This document shows positions 5,502 through 12,176 of a DNA stretch of 18,538 nucleotides, in pieces. Source of the DNA: Promethearchaeota archaeon (GTDB lineage: Archaea; Asgardarchaeota; Lokiarchaeia; Sigynarchaeales; SOKP01); NCBI GenBank assembly GCA_016839845.1, contig JAEOTL010000125.1, positions 1-18,538 of the forward strand, given 5' to 3'. The position numbers and the translations under genes were made by a program. Numbering within the stretch: the first letter of the stretch is position 1; every line of letters begins with the position of its first letter. The notes below the pieces were generated by a model. The model was not told where the DNA came from and did not search any database. It saw only the letters and a program-made list of their open reading frames with translations.

Positions 5502-7598
5502 ATGAAGAACGTGCCTACTAAAGATATTCTAAGTCGATTACATCTAATAATAGATGATTTTGAAAAAAGTAGACTAAACGAAACATCGAGCAACAAGAAT
5601 TTAGGAATAGTTTACACACCTAATAAAATAGTAGAGTTCATGGTCTCCGAGGTTCTTAAATTATACTTTGAAGAATTTTATAAAATATTAAAATCTGACG
5701 ATCTAAATTCTCTGCTTGATCAATTAAAACAAAGGCTAGCTAATGACCCAAGGTTTAAAAGAAATTTAAAAAGTAAAATCCAAAATATTAAAATTTTAGA
5801 TCCTGCTTGTGGATCTGGGAGATTTCTGATAGCAGCAGCTAATATTCTTTATAAATTTTATAAGATTCTAAATTTAGGGTTTGATGATTTTGAAATAAAA
5901 CAGAATATAATACAAAATAACTTATTTGGTAATGAAATTGAAGAACCTGCATATTTAATTTCTAAAGTTAGACTATTAGAATGGTTATTTACAAATAATG
6001 AACAATACATTAACCACTTCAAAATTGATGGAATTAAATTTAACTCAGAAGAAATAACCCGAATTATTGAAAAAATAGATATAAAACTAAATCTTTCAAA
6101 TCTGGACTTTTTATTTAATTTCAACTTGAAAAATTTCGAAATTATAGTAGGAAATCCTCCGTATATTGAAAATAAGAAAATTTTTGATAGTGATTTTAAA
6201 ACCAAGTTAAAAAAAAGCTTCCAATCAGCTTATCGCTTATTTGATCTCTCAGTTATTTTTATTGAGAGATCTTTAGAGTTACTACGAAACAAGGAAGGAT
6301 GTTTATCCATGATAACTACCAATAAATGCTTATCTGCTGATTACGGTGTAAAAATCCGAGAAATTTTACTAAATAATACTGAACTTAAAGAAATCATTGA
6401 TATTTCCTCTCTACCTATTTTTGGGAGGACTGCAGCTTATCCAATAATTATTTCTTTTAAAAAATCAACTCCAAAGGCCGAAAATAAAATCTTCATAAAA
6501 AAACTTACCCACGTTGAAAACTTATTTGACACACGCGATACAAAAACACAAATATTACCCCAAAATTTAATTAGAAAAATCCCCTCTTTTGTTTTTCCAA
6601 TAACTGGTCGAATTGATTTAATTAATTATTTATACAATCACTATAAACCATTTAAAGACTCAGTAAGTGATCTTCAAATATTTTATAGGCCTTTTGGGTT
6701 TATTAACTGGTCTAAGCACCTTGATAAAGCAAGAACTTATAAAAATTCCAAGAAAGATTTGTTGTTGATTGGTACGGGGAATGTTGGAAGATATTATATT
6801 CAATTTGATAAACCAATAAAAATAGCAAAAAATATTATTCCAATATCTTATATTCATTATCAGCAGGAGTTTAGAGATATTTGGAGAAATTTTTCAAATC
6901 AAAAACTCATATTTAGAGAAATAGCTAAAGAACTCACTTGGGTTTACGATCCTGGCTTATATATAAATGTAACTGGATTATATTTTGTAAGAATACCCTC
7001 CTTTAACCAAGAAAAACTGTTTAGTCTTTTAGTAATACTTAATTCTAGTTTGATGGATACCATTTTTAAAACATTGTTTAGTTCCCTCCATATGGCTGGA
7101 AATTATCTGAGATTTAATGGAAGTTTCATAAAAAGGCTACCATTACCCCTCAAGCTTCCAAAATCACTAGCTAATTGCGGAAAAATACTGCAACTTCTCT
7201 CTCAACTCCGTTATGACATTGAATCTAAATATTGTTTAGAGAATACTGAATTACTGTTATATAAAAAAAAATATCAAAAAGAAATAGTCACCCTATTACA
7301 ATTTTTCAGTAGGTTAAGCAATGCCTTAGTAGTTCTACTATATCTGGATGATCTTTACATAGAATCTAATAAAAATTATGATATTTTAAGAGATTTTTTA
7401 GATCATGGCTTAGAAACTGCCCAACTTCATTTCAAGTACCTCATACCGCGATTCCATATAAATAAATATGAAACTTTTTCACCTAACGAACTACCCACTA
7501 GATTAGATGAGATTAGAAAGTATTCCAATGAGATACAGAAAAATAAAGTTCTCTTTAATCAAATAAACGATATAATAGATACAGAATTACCCTTATGA
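5502..7598 (+). CDS. Eco57I/TaqI-like N6-adenine DNA methyltransferase, apparently without a nuclease domain
   Basis: The 698-residue protein has, in order: a 'VYTPNKIVEFMV' motif X-like segment (37-48), the SAM-binding motif DPACGSG (100-106), 'LFGNEIEEPAYLISKVRL' (141-158), the amino-methyltransferase motif NPPY (218-221), 'DLSVIFIERSLELLR' (248-262) and 'GCLSMITTNKCLSADYG' (266-282). The C-terminal half has the TaqI/Eco57I specificity-domain pattern, notably 'MAGNYLRFNGSFIKRLPLPL' (531-550). Such enzymes methylate adenine N6 in a specific DNA sequence. Type IIG relatives of this kind carry an N-terminal PD-(D/E)XK nuclease of a few hundred residues; here only about 30 residues precede motif X, and no nuclease gene is adjacent. 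It is therefore an orphan methyltransferase or one part of a split system. Base composition (very A/T- and Lys/Asn/Ile-rich) does not stand out from its neighbours. Start is ATG with no clear Shine-Dalgarno. Confidence 0.88.
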   Translation: MKNVPTKDILSRLHLIIDDFEKSRLNETSSNKNLGIVYTPNKIVEFMVSEVLKLYFEEFYKILKSDDLNSLLDQLKQRLANDPRFKRNLKSKIQNIKILDPACGSGRFLIAAANILYKFYKILNLGFDDFEIKQNIIQNNLFGNEIEEPAYLISKVRLLEWLFTNNEQYINHFKIDGIKFNSEEITRIIEKIDIKLNLSNLDFLFNFNLKNFEIIVGNPPYIENKKIFDSDFKTKLKKSFQSAYRLFDLSVIFIERSLELLRNKEGCLSMITTNKCLSADYGVKIREILLNNTELKEIIDISSLPIFGRTAAYPIIISFKKSTPKAENKIFIKKLTHVENLFDTRDTKTQILPQNLIRKIPSFVFPITGRIDLINYLYNHYKPFKDSVSDLQIFYRPFGFINWSKHLDKARTYKNSKKDLLLIGTGNVGRYYIQFDKPIKIAKNIIPISYIHYQQEFRDIWRNFSNQKLIFREIAKELTWVYDPGLYINVTGLYFVRIPSFNQEKLFSLLVILNSSLMDTIFKTLFSSLHMAGNYLRFNGSFIKRLPLPLKLPKSLANCGKILQLLSQLRYDIESKYCLENTELLLYKKKYQKEIVTLLQFFSRLSNALVVLLYLDDLYIESNKNYDILRDFLDHGLETAQLHFKYLIPRFHINKYETFSPNELPTRLDEIRKYSNEIQKNKVLFNQINDIIDTELPL

Positions 7599-7742
7599 TG
7601 GTAAATCCATAAATTCTTCTGCAAAAAGGAGAGTTAACACTTGATTTTGTGAGACCAAAAATAGTAAAATTAAATTTTATCAAAGATTATATATTAAAAA
7701 AAAAACAAAAGAAAAGAGACATTTCTTTAATAAGTGAAAATC

Positions 7743-8066
7743 ATGGCTAAAAAAAAGAGTGCTCCAGTTGAAGATGATGAAGATCTTGAGATCCCAAAGG
7801 GAAAAGTAGATGAGGATGGGGATGAGATTATTGATTTAGAAGACTGGAAGGATAATTTGGATGACGATGTTGATTATGATCTTTCAAAAATTGAAGATGA
7901 TATGCTTGTTGATGAAACTGAAGATGAATCATTTGGGTATGAGATTAGTGAAATTGAGGCTCTTATGAGAAAAGCAAAATGTGCCCCATGTCCAGGGAGT
8001 TCAAGCAAGCGAGATTGTAAAGTAAGAGACGATTTTGGATGCCCCCCAGATAAAGCAAAGCTTTAA
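7743..8066 (+). CDS. Highly acidic small protein with a C-terminal four-cysteine motif, unknown function
   Basis: I do not recognise this 107-residue protein. From the ATG at 7743 (a GTG three codons earlier at 7734 is less likely) it starts with a lysine patch (MAKKK), then runs about 60 residues dominated by Asp and Glu, including 'DLEDWKDNLDDDVDYDL', and ends with C-x2-C-x8-C-x7-C (Cys80, 83, 92, 100) in a more basic context. The tail could bind zinc or an Fe-S cluster; the acidic middle is probably disordered and may mimic nucleic acid or bind basic proteins. No signal peptide or membrane helix is present. Upstream, TTATATATTA at 7688-7697 could be a TATA box with a short leader. It stands alone between the DNA methyltransferase and the hydrolase on the same strand. 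A real gene is likely given the biased yet ordered composition. Confidence 0.75.
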   Translation: MAKKKSAPVEDDEDLEIPKGKVDEDGDEIIDLEDWKDNLDDDVDYDLSKIEDDMLVDETEDESFGYEISEIEALMRKAKCAPCPGSSSKRDCKVRDDFGCPPDKAKL

Positions 8067-8211
8067 TCCTAATAAAAAAATTCGTTTATCTTCATATTAT
8101 TTTTAAGACCATTAATCGCAGTCTTTGTTATCCAATCTAAACAATTACTATTTAATCTCAATTTTGTTTTTCAATATATTACGTAATCTATAAGATTAAG
8201 GCTGAATAAAT

Positions 8212-9210
8212 TTGCCATCCAACATTTATAAGCGTTTATTTTTAATAATAATTGATTCCCTTTTTAGTTGGGGTATCTGGGAATTAAATATACAATTAGG
8301 AAATCCCTGTACATCAGTTGCTTTTACAAAATGTTTTATTTTATCTACTACAACATTTCTGATCGTATACACCCCATTTGAAATTTATTGGTCATTTCGG
8401 GATCTTTGGTTTGATCGATGGATTAGACTTTCTCTAAAAGAACTTGAAGTATCAAATATAGATATTAAAGTTTCAGATGGTTCATTATCATCCACGCTTG
8501 TTAGAAACAGAAATAATACTAAGGTTGATTCTAAAAAAACAATAATAGTTGTCTGCCATGGATTTTCTGATACTATGAAAACACTTCAATATTATTACTA
8601 TCCGTTGGCATTACAGGGATATATTATATTGGCATATGATGCGAGAGGAACAGGTAAATCTAAAAAAGTAGGGAAAAGAAGTGATTTTTTAACAAGAATT
8701 GAGGATTTCAAATACATTTTAAATTGGATTAAATCCGATGAGGAATATTCTCGCTTAACAATAAATTGTATCGGATTTAGCATTGGGGCATTAACCATAC
8801 TTTGTGGGGGATTCCAAAATGAAGATATAAGGAAAATTGTTGCGATCTCTTCAATGTCAAACTTTAAGCAAAACATCCCTAAACACAATCCAATTGTAAT
8901 TTTAAGCTATTTAATGAAAGGAGTTAGATTGTTCCCCAGTGAAGAAGTCAACTATAAATTATCTCCCTATTTAATTATGAAAGGAGTAAAAGAAAAGGTT
9001 ACACTAGACACATGGAATTACCTTTCACGAAGGATTCTGCTAATTCATAGTAAAAATGATAAAGTAATCAAATTTAAAAATTTTGAAGAGAACTCCCAGT
9101 TGTTAGACCTTCCAAAGAAAAATATGCTAATTTTAAAAAAGGGAGGTCATTCTCAAAAGAAGAATGAGGGGGTCCTAGTTGGGGCCACCCTCGCATTCTT
9201 GAACTCCTAG
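8212..9210 (+). CDS. Membrane-anchored alpha/beta hydrolase
   Basis: The 332-residue protein begins with two hydrophobic segments (about 9-30 and 38-60), likely membrane anchors, followed by an alpha/beta-hydrolase domain from about residue 85. The oxyanion strand is 'IIVVCHGFSD' (His116-Gly117), followed by 'YIILAYDARGTGKS', the nucleophile elbow G-F-S-I-G with Ser190, Asp283 in 'LLIHSKNDKVI' and His313 in 'LKKGGHS', giving a complete Ser-Asp-His triad. This layout matches membrane esterase/lipase/peptidase-like proteins related to YqkD/BAAT-type families; the substrate is unknown. The TTG start at 8212 is forced: an in-frame stop lies three codons upstream and the next Met is inside the catalytic domain. 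The catalytic domain is probably cytoplasmic or exposed depending on the topology of the two helices, which the sequence does not settle. Confidence 0.85.
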   Translation: MPSNIYKRLFLIIIDSLFSWGIWELNIQLGNPCTSVAFTKCFILSTTTFLIVYTPFEIYWSFRDLWFDRWIRLSLKELEVSNIDIKVSDGSLSSTLVRNRNNTKVDSKKTIIVVCHGFSDTMKTLQYYYYPLALQGYIILAYDARGTGKSKKVGKRSDFLTRIEDFKYILNWIKSDEEYSRLTINCIGFSIGALTILCGGFQNEDIRKIVAISSMSNFKQNIPKHNPIVILSYLMKGVRLFPSEEVNYKLSPYLIMKGVKEKVTLDTWNYLSRRILLIHSKNDKVIKFKNFEENSQLLDLPKKNMLILKKGGHSQKKNEGVLVGATLAFLNS

Positions 9211-9230
9211 TGGAGCGAATACTTAGTTAA

Positions 9231-9256
9231 ATTGCATTCTTATGTATGAATGCAAT
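9231..9256. repeat. Perfect 9-base inverted repeat around the start codon of the zinc-finger microprotein
   Basis: ATTGCATTC (9231-9239) is exactly complementary to GAATGCAAT (9248-9256), with an 8-base loop that holds the ATG at 9242-9244. It lies 21 bases after the hydrolase stop codon. It could be an RNA hairpin controlling translation, a transcript-end structure for the hydrolase, or a palindromic operator. It is the longest uninterrupted inverted repeat I found in the window. Confidence 0.5.
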
Positions 9257-9400
9257 ACATGCAAAAAGATAATAAAAAACGATAATTTGGGCTGCAACTT
9301 TCAATTTACCCTAGGAAAAATGAAATCAGGGAAATTTATTGGGGAGAAATCATGTTACTATCATTTAAAATGCTTAAAAGTAACCGATATTCCAAAGTAA
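9242..9400 (+). CDS. PARP-type zinc-finger-like microprotein
   Basis: A 52-residue ORF starts at ATG 9242 and ends at TAA 9400. It has C-x2-C at residues 4 and 7 ('YECNTCKKIIKND') and H-x2-C at 41 and 44 ('CYYHLKCL'), spaced by 33 residues with a Gly/Lys-rich beta-like middle. This matches the PARP-type zinc finger (C-x2-C, about 28-35 residues, H-x2-C, with 'C..CKk.I.kg.l' and 'W/Y-yH-l-C' context), which in eukaryotes recognises DNA strand breaks. Further cysteines are at 18 and 38. The cysteine and histidine arrangement in the only long frame of this gap supports a real gene. It is shorter than the roughly 80-residue eukaryotic domain, so it may be a minimal form. It follows the hydrolase by 31 bases and converges with the M14-like gene. 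Its ATG lies in the loop of the 9231-9256 hairpin, and no Shine-Dalgarno is visible. Confidence 0.6.
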   Translation: MYECNTCKKIIKNDNLGCNFQFTLGKMKSGKFIGEKSCYYHLKCLKVTDIPK

Positions 9401-9428
9401 ACTCCCTTTCTTCTATTTTACCAGAGAG

Positions 9429-10595
9429 CTAGAAAAGCTCTATCATTGTTTTAATTGAGGTAACAACTAACTGAATGCTCTTATAGAATTTTTGATTTTT
9501 TTTATTTATATAATCCTTCTCAATTTTTGCCTTTTCTATTTCATTTAAAATATTAAAAAAAAGTTTCTCAGATTCTAATTCCATTGAATAAACTTCTCGT
9601 CTTATATCGAGATCACTCAAGTGTACAACGCAACCGTGCTTTGCAATATTATGAATAAAGGAAGGAAAACACGTTTCCCATAATATTTCCCTCAAGTCAT
9701 TATAAACAATATTTGCCAATCTCTCACAATAATCCTTACTCTTATTACTGTAACAGAAATAAAACGCCAGTTTTTCATAATTAGCTGACGTATATTCTAG
9801 CAGCAGTTCTGTTACCTGCTCCAATTGGTTCATTGTTAGATTGATATGTGTATGATCAGCGTTAGGAGAACATTTGTAAAATAATGGTTTTCGAGAAAAT
9901 GGAACTTTATTTAATTTAATAATATTGTAAACTATTCCTTCTTGAAGCCAGTGGGAAAATTTGTAAGTTATCGACTTTTCATATAAGTTATTCCCTAATT
10001 CTTTCAAGTACCTATCGAGAAGAGAGGTTTCATGAATATCTAGTATGTAAATTCTGACATCCTCTTTTATCCAATATTTTTCAATTAGTTTCCGAAAAGA
10101 AATTGCATGTTCAGGGATTGACCTATCGTCAAAATTATCCTTCACAGATACAAATCCTGGTGCGAATACATCTCCCCAATAACGATTTAAATTTGAACCA
10201 TTTTTTAGATAATATCCCGATTTATTATCGGTTCTGGGGTGTATAAATCCGTAAGGATTCATAAGGGGTGCAAAAATCAATAGTTGATCTTCTCTTAATA
10301 TATCATTTAAGGATATTTCTTCTCTCTTAATCATCGTTAAAAACTCAAGAATGCCGAATAATCCATTATACTCATTGTGCTGAGCTCCCAAGAAGATTTT
10401 CACATATTTGACATCGTCAGGATTCAATGATTTCGCTATCATTATTACAGGTATTCTCCCCTCGGATGTTTCAAGCTCAACATAATGAAATTTTCTTGTA
10501 ATCGCGTGATTTTTTAAAGTATTTAAGATTTCTTCATATAGATTGATCCTACCCTCTAAATCCAATAATTTATCGATAACTTTGTTGCCAATCAT
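9429..10595 (-). CDS. M14 metallocarboxypeptidase-like protein (succinylglutamate desuccinylase/aspartoacylase-like), divergent
   Basis: The 388-residue protein has several elements of the M14 fold: 'IFLGAQHNEYNGLFG' (68-81) where the H-x-x-E metal motif is expected, 'LMNPYGFIHPR' (111-121), 'NLNRYWGD' (135-142, the family's N/D-x-N-R substrate-binding motif) and 'YILDIHET' (183-190), whose His188 matches the third zinc ligand. In the first motif His73 and Glu75 are separated by one residue rather than two, so the metal site is shifted or altered. I cannot place the catalytic glutamate with confidence. The region after about 270 is helical and unassigned. Family members cleave C-terminal residues or N-acyl groups. 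The gene starts 3 bases after the stop codon of the ATP-grasp gene, so the two are an operon and probably act in one pathway, for instance ligation and trimming of an amino-acid or peptide modification. That pairing is inference. Confidence 0.65.
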   Translation of the reverse strand: MIGNKVIDKLLDLEGRINLYEEILNTLKNHAITRKFHYVELETSEGRIPVIMIAKSLNPDDVKYVKIFLGAQHNEYNGLFGILEFLTMIKREEISLNDILREDQLLIFAPLMNPYGFIHPRTDNKSGYYLKNGSNLNRYWGDVFAPGFVSVKDNFDDRSIPEHAISFRKLIEKYWIKEDVRIYILDIHETSLLDRYLKELGNNLYEKSITYKFSHWLQEGIVYNIIKLNKVPFSRKPLFYKCSPNADHTHINLTMNQLEQVTELLLEYTSANYEKLAFYFCYSNKSKDYCERLANIVYNDLREILWETCFPSFIHNIAKHGCVVHLSDLDIRREVYSMELESEKLFFNILNEIEKAKIEKDYINKKNQKFYKSIQLVVTSIKTMIELF

Positions 10596-10598
10596 GAT

Positions 10599-12047
10599 CT
10601 ATCTGAAATTTTTGTCCCAATTAGAAAAATTTACTATTTTATTGTAATCTTTTACAATATTGGCAAATAAAATGCTTCCAATGCAAAACATATTTATAAA
10701 ATCTTCTTCTTCAAGATTTAATAACTTACAAGTTTCTTTGGAAAAGCCAATTCCGCGTTCCACTTCAACCTGACCATCATAACCAGACAAGTTTACAACG
10801 AATTCTTGTTTATCTAAACCTTTGATATAGTTTCCTCGAGCTATTCTACCTAATCCCCCTATAGGAATTACAAGTCCTTTGTGTTGGGCTAAATAAATCC
10901 TCAAGTCAAACGTATGCTTCCCTTCTTTCCAATCAATCAAGGAAAAATTTGCCTTTTCTTGGATTGTGTAAGGAAAAGGATCACGCGTTTTCATAAATTT
11001 GGCAAAGAATTCATTCTTACTTTCCTCTATTATTGCTTTCACATCAGCTTTGATATTATCTTTGGAAACCAGCATAACCCCAGCTCCTCCAGATCCACCA
11101 TTAGGTTTTATTATAAAAGATTTATCGTATTTAGTTATAAGGAAATTAAGTTTTTTAATCAAGTCCTTCTCGTTGAATGCCTTAGTAAAAGTCAGATATT
11201 TCAATTTGTATTTTTGTAATAATTCTTTGCAATAAAAGCTCGCTAGATAGGTCAATGATTTATCATCAGTGACTTTATATATCGGATTGACGATAATAGT
11301 TCTAATTTTAAGAAAGTCCCTTTTTATTTGCGTTTCAAAATCTAAATTTTTTAAACGTCTTGCGCTTCCATCTCCTATTAAGACACTAACTTCATTACCG
11401 TTATATTTAATCCAATTATCGGAAAAAGAAAGAGTATTGGATAGCTGTCTATAATCAGCTATTAAAAAATTGATATCTGCATTAAAAACACTGCTAAAAT
11501 TTTCAGCATTAAATAAATCTATTGTTAAACCTTTTGATTTCAAAGCGTTTCTATAGTAGTCTATCATTAAGACCTTTTCATGAATTAAAGCGTCTTCAAC
11601 CGGAACACCGATTAATACAAATACCCTTTTATCTTTTCTCTCATTTTTCTTAAGAGCATAAAGGATACTTTCAAGGTAACCGTTGTACAATAGAATTTGT
11701 TGTTTCTTCGTGGTTATTGAAAGTCCTCTATGCGATCCACCATTAGTCTCTAATAGGAAAAATTTTTTGCCTTCAGGTTCGTCTGATACCATAAAATCAA
11801 TGCTTCCAGAATAAAAAGAATGGTTGTTCGCCAAAACGTTCTCTTTGTTGATTTTCATCCTTGCTAATGCTTTATCTCTAATGATTTCAACGAAATCATT
11901 ATCCTGTGACGCCCTTAATTTAGCATAAGGCGCTAAATCTAATCCTAACGAGTTTCCTAATTGAACTAATTCAAGGTCTGAATCAGTAAGATTTGAATTC
12001 ATTAAATTAAGAAACCTTGACAGTATGTCTTCTCCCAAGTAAGTCAC
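10599..12047 (-). CDS. ATP-grasp enzyme, probably circularly permuted, of unknown substrate
   Basis: The 482-residue protein contains an ATP-grasp fold. The ATP-binding glycine loop is 'FIIKPNGGSGGAGVML' (311-326, Lys314), the hinge is Gln363-Glu364 ('TIQEKA'), and 'HTFDLRIYLAQHKGLVIPIGGLGRIARG' spans about 378-405 with Asp381 and Arg383. Unusually, a typical metal-binding E-x-N strand lies near the N-terminus: Asp84 in 'GSIDFMV' and Glu100/Asn102 in 'FLLETNGGSHRGLS'. A Rossmann-like domain (about 140-230) comes between. This order resembles circularly permuted ATP-grasp proteins. Such enzymes form amide bonds between a carboxylate and an amine through acyl phosphate. The start is GTG 12047; an ATG at codon 16 is possible because a TTTTAAATA element lies just upstream of the GTG. 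It is followed after 3 bases by the M14-like gene. The substrate could be a peptide, amino acid or protein tail; nothing in the sequence fixes it. Confidence 0.7.
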   Translation of the reverse strand: MTYLGEDILSRFLNLMNSNLTDSDLELVQLGNSLGLDLAPYAKLRASQDNDFVEIIRDKALARMKINKENVLANNHSFYSGSIDFMVSDEPEGKKFFLLETNGGSHRGLSITTKKQQILLYNGYLESILYALKKNERKDKRVFVLIGVPVEDALIHEKVLMIDYYRNALKSKGLTIDLFNAENFSSVFNADINFLIADYRQLSNTLSFSDNWIKYNGNEVSVLIGDGSARRLKNLDFETQIKRDFLKIRTIIVNPIYKVTDDKSLTYLASFYCKELLQKYKLKYLTFTKAFNEKDLIKKLNFLITKYDKSFIIKPNGGSGGAGVMLVSKDNIKADVKAIIEESKNEFFAKFMKTRDPFPYTIQEKANFSLIDWKEGKHTFDLRIYLAQHKGLVIPIGGLGRIARGNYIKGLDKQEFVVNLSGYDGQVEVERGIGFSKETCKLLNLEEEDFINMFCIGSILFANIVKDYNKIVNFSNWDKNFR

Positions 12048-12176
12048 ACAATTATTTAAAACCTATAAATCCCACAATATAAGGATTATAAAACTTTATT
12101 CAATTATTGTTTTTTCTTAAATAAATGTGTAATCGTTTTATCTAAAGATAAGATTATATGGAGTTATTCCTAGAAA

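Noticed and set aside
5858..6205. A 115-residue open frame on the minus strand
   Set aside because: It lies wholly inside the DNA methyltransferase gene opposite the SAM and NPPY motifs, and its translation shows no domain; it is a by-product of AT-rich coding sequence.
7649..7750. A 33-residue GTG-initiated ORF ahead of the acidic protein, with AAAAGGAGAG some 18 bases upstream
   Set aside because: The spacing to the Shine-Dalgarno-like sequence is too long, the peptide is low-complexity lysine-rich, and it overlaps the start of the acidic protein gene in another frame.
8598..8888. A 96-residue minus-strand open frame
   Set aside because: It is antisense to the nucleophile-elbow region of the alpha/beta hydrolase and has no features of its own.
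10914..11235. Two open frames on the plus strand opposite the ATP-grasp gene
   Set aside because: They are antisense to the clear ATP-grasp glycine loop, have no recognisable motifs and no ribosome-binding sites.
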